DNA from: DATEMK01 sp035275625
Lineage (GTDB): Bacteria; Bacteroidota; Bacteroidia; AKYH767-A; OLB10
Assembly: GCA_035275625.1 (NCBI GenBank)
Contig: DATEMK010000414.1
Coordinates: forward strand, 1-7,789
Direction of reading: 5' to 3'
Length of the DNA: 7,789 bases
Part shown: positions 1 through 5,578 of the stretch, piece by piece
How positions within the stretch are numbered: position 1 is the stretch's first letter
Layout: the number at the start of each line of letters is the position of its first letter
Notes under the pieces: generated by a model
Databases searched by the model: none
What the model was told of the DNA's origin: nothing
Seen by the model: the letters and a program-made list of their open reading frames with translations, nothing else
Position numbers and translations under genes: made by a program

Positions 1-1
1 C

Positions 2-247
2 AACTTAGAAAATCGTAAGTCCGAAAAATGGTTTAATCCGTTTGCATTTACCCGTGAAGTCGAATTGGAAAAATTTGTTGACTACACGTGCACTCCTGCA
101 ACCCTGCTTCAAGGATTTTCTGGCGAGGGGTTTGGATTAAGTACTGAAGATTCTGAATCTAAGTCTTATCATTCCATCGCCATGCTGCAAAAATTATTAC
201 ATATCCCTGAAGCGGAATTAAAAATTTTAGGAGAGGAAAATGTTTAA
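2..247 (+). CDS. C-terminal fragment of an unrecognised protein (5' end outside window)
   Basis: The frame is open from the first complete codon (base 2) to the TAA at 245-247, giving 81 residues. A TTG at 65 could be taken as a start, but the 21 codons before it have no stop and read as ordinary protein (NLENRKSEKWFNPFAFTREV), so this is most likely the tail of a longer gene entering from the left. The segment has an aromatic stretch (KWFNPFAF), a Gly-rich turn (GFSGEGFGL) and a helical, charged C-terminus. I do not recognise the family. It lies directly upstream of the first two-box element and has the same orientation as the array, so it may be the last gene of a preceding unit. No terminator separates it from the next gene. 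Confidence 0.7.
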   Translation, partial: NLENRKSEKWFNPFAFTREVELEKFVDYTCTPATLLQGFSGEGFGLSTEDSESKSYHSIAMLQKLLHIPEAELKILGEENV

Positions 248-264
248 TAAATTTTGGTTAAACC

Positions 265-295
265 TGTAAGATTTTCATTTAAAAAACTGTAAATA
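265..295 (+). promoter_or_regulatory. Two-box element, copy 1 (putative promoter)
   Basis: TGTAAG (265-270), 17 nt, then TGTAAATA (288-295). The ATG of the next gene is at 300, 12 nt after the first base of box 2, where a transcription start would be expected if box 2 is a -10-like box. The base context of box 2 (AACTGTAAATAA) is the only one lacking the TTTG seen in the other full copies. Confidence 0.6.
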
Positions 296-299
296 ATTT

Positions 300-737
300 A
301 TGCTTGAAAGATTGATTAAAATTAATAAAGAACAAAAAGTATATGTGCTTTCCGTTGATGAAAAACATTATTCATGTTTGGGCTTTGAAATCATGATGAA
401 AAGAGCACAAGCGCTTGCGGAGGAAATGAATGAAAAAGTTTATGCAAAAAGAATAGGAACAAAGAAGGCATATAAGGAGTTATGCAGGCTCATAGGAATC
501 GCTCGAAGAAAAAATAAATTAACCGGATGGCGTTCACAAGCCGAATTATATAAACCATTTATAGATAAGGAAGGTCAACGTGTAGAAGTTGAATATACTT
601 GGGGCGAGAAGGAAAAGTTTTACATAGGGAAATCAACGGGGTTTATACCGTGTCATCTCACTATTAAAAAAAGCAATTCCACTGGTGGTGCTGCACTTTT
701 ATCAGATTCAATTAAAAGTTATCGGTTTATTAATTAA
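300..737 (+). CDS. Hypothetical protein, 145 aa
   Basis: First gene of the first visible group (300, 762, 1121), with its ATG 12 nt after box 2 of copy 1. The N-terminal half (1-75) is rich in Lys and Glu with a likely long helix around 29-50. The C-terminal part contains FYIGKSTGFIPCHL (107-120) and a following SNSTGGAAL (125-133). From memory this FYxGKSTGxxPC(H/Y)L pattern recurs in uncharacterised proteins of plasmids and islands, but I cannot assign a name or function. There is no signal peptide or membrane segment. The start is supported by the element upstream and by the absence of a usable earlier start. Confidence 0.85.
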   Translation: MLERLIKINKEQKVYVLSVDEKHYSCLGFEIMMKRAQALAEEMNEKVYAKRIGTKKAYKELCRLIGIARRKNKLTGWRSQAELYKPFIDKEGQRVEVEYTWGEKEKFYIGKSTGFIPCHLTIKKSNSTGGAALLSDSIKSYRFIN

Positions 738-761
738 AATATTTTACAAAAAAAGCTCAGA

Positions 762-1118
762 ATGCAAAAAGATAAAAATGGTTATTGCATCAAAGATGGA
801 TTGAGTGTAAAGTTTGACCTGAAAGATGCACAGGAAAGTATAACACCTGTTTCAATTCCATATTCAGGCACAATTAGCGGGGAGCCATTTAAAAATGCCA
901 GCAGTAAAATGGTAATAATTGTTGAGGATAATGAGTCTGACTTTTTTACGCTCCCTGTTTCTAAAGTAGAAGTAATAATGAATCGTAGTTGTAATGAATG
1001 CCATGAAGCATTTAATGCAGGTGAATTGAAAACAGTTGTTGATGAGGGTATAGGAAAGCAATTGATTGCAGTAAAAGAGTGTCCCTATTGCGACTCACAA
1101 GACTTAACTGAAATTTAA
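762..1118 (+). CDS. Hypothetical protein with C-terminal zinc-ribbon-like motif, 118 aa
   Basis: The protein has a beta-rich N-terminal region (1-72) and a C-terminal pair of CxxC knuckles: C77-x2-C80 (CNEC) and C107-x2-C110 (CPYC), 26 residues apart. This is the typical arrangement of a zinc ribbon, so metal binding is likely, possibly for nucleic-acid or protein contact. The function is otherwise unknown. It follows the 300-737 gene by 24 nt with no two-box element of its own. The next gene begins 2 nt after its stop, so it is probably the middle cistron of a three-gene unit. Confidence 0.85.
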   Translation: MQKDKNGYCIKDGLSVKFDLKDAQESITPVSIPYSGTISGEPFKNASSKMVIIVEDNESDFFTLPVSKVEVIMNRSCNECHEAFNAGELKTVVDEGIGKQLIAVKECPYCDSQDLTEI

Positions 1119-1120
1119 GA

Positions 1121-1414
1121 ATGATACAGAAAAAAGAAAAAAAGTACAGCATTGAAAAGTTATCAATTGCACAAATTCCGGAAGAACAGATTAATGAAAA
1201 TCTGTTAAAAGAATTAAGAGCACGTGCATCATATATAGATTGTGATAAATCCCTTAATGAATTTTTAGTTGGAACTGCTGACTTACTAAATATCATCACG
1301 GATTGGGAAAGCAAAACACCTTTAAGTGATTTGGTGCGTGATGCTATTGCTGAAGCGAGCCAGCTCTACAAAAGAATTCATAAATATAATTATTTGCAAA
1401 TCGTAAAAATATAA
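1121..1414 (+). CDS. Hypothetical protein, 97 aa
   Basis: The ATG lies 2 nt after the stop of the zinc-ribbon-like gene in the junction TAAGAATGA, suggesting translational coupling. The protein starts very basic (MIQKKEKKYS) and is otherwise mainly helical and charged, with a middle helix around LLKELRARASYIDCDKSLNE and a C-terminal helix rich in Ala, Tyr and Lys. I see no recognisable motif and do not know the family. It closes the first group; copy 2 of the two-box element begins 14 nt after its stop. Confidence 0.75.
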   Translation: MIQKKEKKYSIEKLSIAQIPEEQINENLLKELRARASYIDCDKSLNEFLVGTADLLNIITDWESKTPLSDLVRDAIAEASQLYKRIHKYNYLQIVKI

Positions 1415-1427
1415 ATGAGTGGCGAAC

Positions 1428-1458
1428 TATAAGATTCTTTCTTTATAATTTGTAAATA
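1428..1458 (+). promoter_or_regulatory. Two-box element, copy 2 (putative promoter)
   Basis: TATAAG (1428-1433), 17 nt, TGTAAATA (1451-1458). Box 1 has A instead of G at its second base. The TTG start of the next gene is at 1462, 11 nt after the first base of box 2. The TAA inside box 2 (1453-1455) is an in-frame stop for that gene, so its start cannot lie further upstream. Confidence 0.6.
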
Positions 1459-1461
1459 CCA

Positions 1462-1740
1462 TTGACAATAAACAAAATGACAAAAACCAATAAATACGTT
1501 TTCATTACTCTTAGAGTAAGGAGCGGGGATTATGATTTTGAATCAAAAGGCGTTCATAAAATAAGTAGTAAAATTGATGCGATTGATTTTGCAGAAAAGT
1601 ATGCAAGTGATTTTTATGGCGATAAATCACACGAAGATAATGGACGCTATTATTTTAATGGAGGTGAAGTTGCCGTTGATGTCAGGCGTGCTCAGGAAAT
1701 CACAAAAGAAGAATATGATGCGATGAGCAGATTTTTATAA
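1462..1740 (+). CDS. Hypothetical protein, 92 aa, probable TTG start
   Basis: Single-gene unit between copies 2 and 3 of the two-box element. With TTG at 1462 the protein begins MTINKMTKTNK; the alternative is ATG at 1477 (MTKTNKYVF). The TTG is favoured because the downstream gene at 1781 begins with the same MTINK and nearly the same DNA at the same distance from its element. The core reads YVFITLRVRSGDYDFES (13-29), then a FAEKYASDFYG helix, then RYYFNGGEVAVDV (62-74) and a C-terminal ITKEEYDAMSRFL. This pattern seems familiar from uncharacterised phage and plasmid proteins, but the function is unknown. Confidence 0.8.
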   Translation: MTINKMTKTNKYVFITLRVRSGDYDFESKGVHKISSKIDAIDFAEKYASDFYGDKSHEDNGRYYFNGGEVAVDVRRAQEITKEEYDAMSRFL

Positions 1741-1745
1741 TCATC

Positions 1746-1776
1746 TGTAAGAACCTTAATTCTTATTTTGTAAATA
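1746..1776 (+). promoter_or_regulatory. Two-box element, copy 3 (putative promoter)
   Basis: TGTAAG (1746-1751), 17 nt, TGTAAATA (1769-1776), with an ATG at 1781 exactly 12 nt after the first base of box 2. Box 1 begins only 5 nt after the stop of the preceding gene, so little room remains for any terminator. Confidence 0.62.
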
Positions 1777-1780
1777 ACTC

Positions 1781-2242
1781 ATGACAATAAATAAATTGGC
1801 AAAAGAAGATAAAATAAAATTTGATGTACCTGCCCTTATTTATTTAATGCTGACCTCTCCCCAATTGCAGCAGGCTTTTAAAAATGAAGGGTTTGCTTTT
1901 GAAAAAAGGCTAATGATTATCCACGCGGAATCCGGCAGTGTTAATCATAAAGCAAAAGCAGCATTGCGTAAAATTTTTAATACCTTCATTGTAAGCAACA
2001 ACAGCAGCTATAAAAAACGGTACACAAAATTGCTCCTTGAGCAGAAAGAAAAAAAAGAGCAACAAACGAATGAATTTTCAATTGAAATAAAAGGTGCCGG
2101 TTCAAAAGAAAAAATCATCCATGACCTGCTGGAAGTAATAGCTGCAATAAGCGGTTCGACATTAAAAGAATTGCGACATGGGGTTAGTTGGGAAGATGTT
2201 TCGTTGATGACAATGACAAATCTGCCAGAAAAATATTATTAA
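1781..2242 (+). CDS. Hypothetical protein, 153 aa
   Basis: ATG at 1781, 12 nt after box 2 of copy 3. The protein is mostly helical: VPALIYLMLTSPQLQQAFKNEGF near the N-terminus, a basic stretch SYKKRYTKLLLEQKEKKEQQ around 76-95, and a C-terminal SKEKIIHDLLEVIAAISGSTLKELRHG followed by VSWEDVSLM. The hydrophobic N-terminal run is too short and interrupted for a membrane anchor. The family is not recognised. Its first five codons almost duplicate those of the 1462 gene. The next gene starts 2 nt after its stop. Confidence 0.8.
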   Translation: MTINKLAKEDKIKFDVPALIYLMLTSPQLQQAFKNEGFAFEKRLMIIHAESGSVNHKAKAALRKIFNTFIVSNNSSYKKRYTKLLLEQKEKKEQQTNEFSIEIKGAGSKEKIIHDLLEVIAAISGSTLKELRHGVSWEDVSLMTMTNLPEKYY

Positions 2243-2244
2243 GA

Positions 2245-2499
2245 ATGAATGACAAGCTTGGTAATAAAATTATAATTGGTCAGCATACGCTTGCTCCCGA
2301 ACCAAACGAAACAGACAACTACAATCATTCATTTGTCGGAACTGTTGATGGTTTCAGAAATGAAAATGTTGTTGTACGCGATGGCGATGGTGAATATTCG
2401 GAAATAGAGCCAGAATGTCTCATCGTTGAATGTATTCATTGCAAACAAATTTGCGAAGACGAATGTGATGAAGCAAAAAAAGTGAATTTAAAAAAATAA
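2245..2499 (+). CDS. Hypothetical cysteine-rich small protein, 84 aa
   Basis: The frame is open back to an ATG at 2188, but that would overlap the previous gene by 55 nt. ATG 2245, in the junction TAAGAATGA, is the better start and gives MNDKLGNKIIIGQHTL. The N-terminal half looks like a small beta barrel (NKIIIGQ..., FVGTVDGF, NVVVRDGDGEY). The C-terminus carries a cysteine cluster, C58, C63, C66, C70 and C74 (CLIVECIHCKQICEDEC), compatible with metal binding though not a standard four-Cys ribbon. The function is unknown. It is the second cistron after 1781 and probably translationally coupled. Confidence 0.8.
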   Translation: MNDKLGNKIIIGQHTLAPEPNETDNYNHSFVGTVDGFRNENVVVRDGDGEYSEIEPECLIVECIHCKQICEDECDEAKKVNLKK

Positions 2500-2533
2500 T
2501 ATAACAAGAAATTAAAAATTATTTGCAGGAAAC

Positions 2534-2564
2534 TGTAAGAAATTCCACGCGATTTTTGTAAATA
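2534..2564 (+). promoter_or_regulatory. Two-box element, copy 4 (putative promoter)
   Basis: TGTAAG (2534-2539), 17 nt, TGTAAATA (2557-2564). The downstream ATG is at 2582, 25 nt after box 2 starts, so this transcript would have a short leader of about 13 nt. There is no obvious Shine-Dalgarno sequence in the leader. Confidence 0.6.
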
Positions 2565-2581
2565 GAATAAGAGATTCAACT

Positions 2582-3100
2582 ATGGCTCAAATAAAGATAA
2601 CGTATGATGAATGGCGGGAGAAATATCAACCAGTTAAAAATCATCTTGTGAAAGACGCTCCACATGATGGAGCTTTTTTTGAAACATACGGTCAGGAACA
2701 AGAATTTGTTCAGGAAATTGCACATAACTCTCCCCACAAAGTATGGACAATCCTTACAGGACAGGAATGCGGTGACACTATTGTTGAGGGTTATCATCTT
2801 GTAAACCGTCTTGGTTATTTAATTACCCAAAATCCATTTGCAGAAGATGAATCATTTGAAATTTATCTGGAGGCATGTGAAGACTATGGAGTTGGTGCAG
2901 ATGAGCAAAAACTTTTTGAAAAATTCGCAGAAGAGGTGGAATATATGGATGACGAAGATGACAAAGAATACATTAATGAAACTCTGAAGGAATACCGCGA
3001 GTCGAAAATTGATTTTCAGGAGCTGTTTGTCGCAGTTAAAAATAGGATGAATGATTTTGATTCGGATTGGAATGAATACGTGAATAGGAATAAAAAATAA
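2582..3100 (+). CDS. Strongly acidic hypothetical protein, 172 aa
   Basis: Counting residues gives 40 Asp/Glu against 18 Lys/Arg (net about -22), with the densest patch around EEVEYMDDEDDKEY (117-130). The middle contains KVWTILTG (53-60) and IVEGYHLVNRLGYLIT (67-82), a pattern I associate with uncharacterised proteins on plasmids and integrative elements. The C-terminal third is predicted helical. No catalytic motif, signal peptide or membrane segment is visible. High acidity could suit a DNA-mimic or a protein-binding role, but that is only conjecture. It is first in a two-gene unit with 3105. Confidence 0.88.
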   Translation: MAQIKITYDEWREKYQPVKNHLVKDAPHDGAFFETYGQEQEFVQEIAHNSPHKVWTILTGQECGDTIVEGYHLVNRLGYLITQNPFAEDESFEIYLEACEDYGVGADEQKLFEKFAEEVEYMDDEDDKEYINETLKEYRESKIDFQELFVAVKNRMNDFDSDWNEYVNRNKK

Positions 3101-3104
3101 ATCA

Positions 3105-3461
3105 GTGGAAACTTCAAAAGAATTATTGGTCGAACTCTACGCTTTCAATAGTAAGCTACTTGAAATTCTTCAAACGAGATTAGAACAGTTATGCCGAGTT
3201 TATACAAACGAACACGGGGATGATGCTGTCATTGAAGGAGATGTTGATTTAAAACACGCAATCATTCATGTTGAAGGCAAAGAATTTTCTACAAATGAAA
3301 TTATTGTCTCAGTTCACACTAAAAATAAAACTGTTCAGATTGAATTTGATGGTGATTCGTGGGCGGAAAATTTAAGTCAACTAAATAATTCTGAACTTAT
3401 TCAAATTATTTCTGAAGTAGAATATTTTATCACACGTCCTGATTTGGCAGAAATTAATTGA
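3105..3461 (+). CDS. Acidic hypothetical protein, 118 aa, GTG start
   Basis: GTG at 3105, 4 nt after the preceding stop, gives METSKELLVELYAFNSKLLE; no in-frame ATG lies nearby. The protein has an N-terminal helix (5-32), a beta-rich middle (DAVIEGDVDLKHAIIHVEG, then NEIIVSVHTKNKTVQIEF) and a C-terminal helix ending in ITRPDLAEIN. It has 23 acidic against 9 basic residues. I recognise no family. Tight spacing suggests co-expression and coupling with the acidic 172-aa protein upstream. Copy 5 of the element begins 5 nt after its stop. Confidence 0.75.
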   Translation: METSKELLVELYAFNSKLLEILQTRLEQLCRVYTNEHGDDAVIEGDVDLKHAIIHVEGKEFSTNEIIVSVHTKNKTVQIEFDGDSWAENLSQLNNSELIQIISEVEYFITRPDLAEIN

Positions 3462-3465
3462 TAAC

Positions 3466-3496
3466 TGTAAGATTTTTTCTACTCATTTTGTAAATA
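3466..3496 (+). promoter_or_regulatory. Two-box element, copy 5 (tandem, no real gene directly after it)
   Basis: TGTAAG (3466-3471), 17 nt, TGTAAATA (3489-3496). The next element (copy 6) begins only 56 nt after this one, so the two form a tandem pair ahead of the gene at 3557. The only reading frame between them is an 11-codon ATG frame at 3514. Confidence 0.55.
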
Positions 3497-3521
3497 ACAT
3501 CTATTAAATCTCAATGAGAGA

Positions 3522-3552
3522 TATAAGATTGTTAGTTAAGAATTTGTAAATA
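3522..3552 (+). promoter_or_regulatory. Two-box element, copy 6 (putative promoter)
   Basis: TATAAG (3522-3527), 17 nt, TGTAAATA (3545-3552). The ATG at 3557 is 12 nt after the first base of box 2, the same spacing as in copies 1 and 3. Confidence 0.6.
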
Positions 3553-3556
3553 GAAC

Positions 3557-4021
3557 ATGAAAAGTTACAAGGTTATAGTTGATTGCCATATCTCCTTTGA
3601 CAAGAAAACAAAAAAAGAATTGGTTTCATTGACATTAAACAGAGCCAAGCTTTTCCTTGAGAATGATTTTGTAGCCGCACGCAAAATTTCCTTTGCAAAA
3701 ATAAAAGAGGAGCAGTATGCAAGACTTGAATTGCGGGTAATAACCCACAATGAAATTGATAAGACTGCATTGCAAGAATTTTTGTTTGCAAATATTTCGT
3801 CCAAATATTTTTCTGCCGCTCACCCTGAAGCCGTTACTGTGGAAGCATGGGATATTTACTATCAACCGGCTCTAAATGATGCGGAATGGGGAGTGAAACT
3901 GTATTCATTTCAAGTTTATGATTCTAAAGTGAAAGCTCAGAAAGATTTTCCTGATAAAGAAATCTTGGAATATTCCGGAGATGCAATTGAGAACCCCACT
4001 TATGTTAATTATAAAAAATAA
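3557..4021 (+). CDS. Hypothetical protein, 154 aa
   Basis: The start is fixed by the element spacing. The protein looks alpha/beta: YKVIVDCHISF at the N-terminus, a basic helix region (FDKKTKKELVSLTLNRAKLF), ARLELRVITH (57-66), then a C-terminal half with KLYSFQVYDSKVKAQKDFPDKEI and a conserved-looking tail LEYSGDAIENPTYV (137-150). Tails of the form EY-GD-IENPT-V seem familiar from uncharacterised mobile-element proteins; no function is known to me. It is the first cistron of a pair with 4029, ahead of the first terminator. Confidence 0.82.
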   Translation: MKSYKVIVDCHISFDKKTKKELVSLTLNRAKLFLENDFVAARKISFAKIKEEQYARLELRVITHNEIDKTALQEFLFANISSKYFSAAHPEAVTVEAWDIYYQPALNDAEWGVKLYSFQVYDSKVKAQKDFPDKEILEYSGDAIENPTYVNYKK

Positions 4022-4028
4022 GATAACA

Positions 4029-4541
4029 TTGAAAGTAGAAACGCAAATAAAATCAAAGACTTTGCTCGTGAAAGTCTATTCTTCATTAGAGGAAATTATG
4101 ACATGCGATTATGCAATCATTCCGTTAACTGATAGCATAATCAAACAAGTTCAGTTTCTGTACAATAAAGTTCTGGCGATAAAAAATGAAGCAAAGGAAC
4201 AAGGACTTACAGACTTAATTAGCATCAGGGCATGGTATCTCGGTGATATTAATTTCTTATCACAGGAAGAAGACGAAGACAAAATATGTTCCGATGAAAT
4301 CATCGAAGCAATCGAAAAAACAGGAATTCAGGATACTGAATGCGAATTTATAAATGACAACTTCATTGAAGCCAACAATGATGAATTAGCTTTTGTTCGT
4401 GATGATGGGATATTTATTTCTGTGGATGAATATGGCTTTCGTTTCAGCACTACTATTAAGCATACCGACACAGAGCTTCGGACTTCAAGGATTGAGTTTG
4501 AGAAAATCGGTGTGCGAAAAATTCAAAAAGAAAATGCTTGA
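4029..4541 (+). CDS. Acidic hypothetical protein, 170 aa, probable TTG start
   Basis: The frame is open back to an ATG at 3981, but this would overlap the previous gene by 41 nt. TTG 4029, 7 nt after the preceding stop and in the context ACATTGAAA, gives MKVETQIKSKTLLVKVYSS and resembles the ATTG starts at 1462 and 5232. The protein contains DYAIIPLTDSIIKQVQFLYNKV, a short aromatic segment IRAWYLGDINFLSQ, a very acidic stretch (EEDEDKICSDEIIEAIE) and a beta-rich C-terminus (DGIFISVDEYGFRFSTTIKH). No family is recognised. It is the last gene of transcription block 1, with terminator 1 about 50 nt downstream. Confidence 0.78.
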   Translation: MKVETQIKSKTLLVKVYSSLEEIMTCDYAIIPLTDSIIKQVQFLYNKVLAIKNEAKEQGLTDLISIRAWYLGDINFLSQEEDEDKICSDEIIEAIEKTGIQDTECEFINDNFIEANNDELAFVRDDGIFISVDEYGFRFSTTIKHTDTELRTSRIEFEKIGVRKIQKENA

Positions 4542-4593
4542 TAAACGCAGCGGGATGTGAAATAAAAAGTAATTGATTCTTAAATAGTATGCG

Positions 4594-4626
4594 AAAGCAA
4601 TGCCCAAAAAGGGTGTTGCTTTTTTT
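4594..4626 (+). terminator. Intrinsic terminator 1
   Basis: A stem of AGCAATGCCC (4596-4605) and GGGTGTTGCT (4611-4620) with loop AAAAA pairs through ten positions including two G-T wobbles. It can extend by two A-T pairs into a run of seven T (4620-4626). It follows the 4029-4541 gene and closes the first block of the array. Confidence 0.88.
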
Positions 4627-4669
4627 ATTTGTTGTGAATGCTCCGATGGTTAACTTTTAATCAGGGATG

Positions 4670-4704
4670 GATATACACAAAAGTTTATTCAGATTGGAAT
4701 TTTA
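4670..4704. repeat. Post-terminator 35-bp repeat, copy A
   Basis: Begins GATATACACAAAAGTTTATT and ends TTGGAATTTTA. It matches 29 of 35 bases, ungapped, with copy B at 6634-6668. Both copies lie about 40 nt after the T-run of a terminator. The role is unknown. It may be a shared intergenic module, a regulatory site or the trace of a cassette boundary. Confidence 0.55.
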
Positions 4705-4738
4705 CTTTGTTAAAAATTGAAAAATAATTTCTCGTAAC

Positions 4739-4769
4739 TGTAAGAATTAAGTGCAAAATTTTGTAAATG
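4739..4769 (+). promoter_or_regulatory. Two-box element, copy 7 (putative promoter)
   Basis: TGTAAG (4739-4744), 17 nt, TGTAAATG (4762-4769). It is the only full copy with G instead of A at the end of box 2. The ATG at 4789 is 27 nt after box 2 starts. It opens transcription block 2, after terminator 1. Confidence 0.58.
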
Positions 4770-4788
4770 GAATCTGAAACAAAACCTC

Positions 4789-5136
4789 ATGTTGTCAAAA
4801 GAAGAAATTAATACCCAGCTACCGAATTTTACCGGCACAGAAAATTATCATAAGTATCTATGCGGAATATTTCTTTCAGATGGTGTAAAATATCTTGCTG
4901 AAGCGGCAGGATGTTTCTGGCTCTTAGATATTTTAATAAGCGCCCAGCAGCTTCCAAAAGTTAAGAAAGAAGAATTTCAAGTTTTAAAATTTAATAAAAA
5001 CAAAATGGTGCTGCAAATCGAGGATGGCAACAACAATGTGGTTTATAAACAAAAGCTCCAATGCACAGATTGTCCCCTTAGTGAAATTTCCATTTGGTTC
5101 GCTAACAGAATAATTTACCTTCCAAGCGAACATTAA
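4789..5136 (+). CDS. DUF6876-like protein, 115 aa
   Basis: The assignment is by recalled family pattern: NFTGTENY (13-20), then SDGVKYLAEAAGCFWLLDIL (30-49) and ISAQQ (50-54), and an ending IWFANRIIYLPSEH (102-115). This matches the DUF6876 layout of FTGTE-Y, TDGVKYLAE-AGAYWL-D-I and a terminal LLPSE-. The length is also normal for such proteins. There is a CTDC pair at 92-95. Members are uncharacterised and, as far as I recall, common on plasmids, phages and integrative elements. It is the first gene after terminator 1, alone in its unit, with copy 8 of the element 51 nt after its stop. Confidence 0.85.
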   Translation: MLSKEEINTQLPNFTGTENYHKYLCGIFLSDGVKYLAEAAGCFWLLDILISAQQLPKVKKEEFQVLKFNKNKMVLQIEDGNNNVVYKQKLQCTDCPLSEISIWFANRIIYLPSEH

Positions 5137-5187
5137 CTTTTATTTTTGATTGGTTTCTGATAGTATGCCGACAAAGCTTCTTTCTAC

Positions 5188-5218
5188 AGTAAGAATTTCT
5201 CTTTTGATTTTGTAAATA
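5188..5218 (+). promoter_or_regulatory. Two-box element, copy 8 (putative promoter)
   Basis: AGTAAG (5188-5193; first base of the box changed), 17 nt, TGTAAATA (5211-5218). The TTG start of the next gene is 21 nt after box 2 begins. Its spacer TGATTTTG context is identical to copy 10. Confidence 0.57.
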
Positions 5219-5231
5219 ACACGAAATACCA

Positions 5232-5450
5232 TTGAAAAAATTATCCACTATAAACGTCATTGAAAATGCGAATGGAAAGATAGCTCTCACAGCTTATCCT
5301 GATAATAAGGAAGGAAATGAGAATGCCGAAAAGTTGTTCATGACAACGGCCCGCGAAAATGGAGCAGAAGAAATTGATTTGGATACATACATTGAAAATG
5401 GTTCGTATGAGCGTGGGACGTATGCAATCTATTTAGTTCATTCAAATTAA
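5232..5450 (+). CDS. Hypothetical protein, 72 aa, TTG start
   Basis: A TAA at 5217-5219, inside box 2, is in frame and no ATG, GTG or other TTG lies between it and 5232, while the next in-frame ATG would remove half the protein. The TTG start is therefore well supported. The protein reads MKKLSTINVIENANGKIAL and then AYPDNKEGNENAEKLF (21-36), with a C-terminal NGSYERGTYAIYLVHS. It is a small acidic alpha/beta protein. This pattern (YPDN-EGN--AEKLF and a terminal YLVHS) seems familiar from accessory hypothetical proteins, with no function known to me. Confidence 0.78.
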   Translation: MKKLSTINVIENANGKIALTAYPDNKEGNENAEKLFMTTARENGAEEIDLDTYIENGSYERGTYAIYLVHSN

Positions 5451-5551
5451 AATTTCCCATGAATAAGAAAACACAACATGGCTAATGTTAAAAAGCATTT
5501 CAGTAACCAGAATAGAAATCGGTTTAATTTACCACAACTACGACAACAATC

Positions 5552-5576
5552 TGTAAGAATTATTCTATTAAATAAC
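5552..5576 (+). promoter_or_regulatory. Two-box element, copy 9 (8-nt internal deletion)
   Basis: Box 1 is intact (TGTAAGAATT, 5552-5561). The end of box 2, TAAATAAC (5569-5576), follows after only 17 nt instead of 25, so eight bases including the TTTG are missing. The distance from TAAATAAC to the TTG start at 5579 is 10 nt, as in copies 1 and 3. It may be a weakened or altered promoter. Confidence 0.45.
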
Positions 5577-5578
5577 AC

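Noticed and set aside
65..247. TTG at 65 as the start of a complete 60-aa protein
   Set aside because: The frame is open to the left edge with protein-like codons, so a truncated longer gene is more likely.
240..269. Nine-codon frame MFNKFWLNL preceded by AGGAGAGG (229-236)
   Set aside because: The purine run lies inside the upstream gene's last codons, and the stop is simply the TAA of the TGTAAG box. Too short to support as a peptide.
2188..2499. ATG at 2188 as start of the Cys-rich protein
   Set aside because: It would overlap the 1781-2242 gene by 55 nt, and ATG 2245 in the coupled junction is a better start.
3565..3865. Three overlapping minus-strand frames opposite the 3557 gene, and similar ones at 864-1314, 2576-2797, 5102-5290, 5682-5974 and 6241-6432
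   Set aside because: They are antisense shadows of well-supported plus-strand genes with low-complexity, Phe/Leu/Ser-rich translations.
3981..4541. ATG at 3981 as start of the 170-aa protein
   Set aside because: It overlaps the end of the 3557 gene by 41 nt; the added residues do not improve the protein and TTG 4029 follows the pattern of neighbouring starts.
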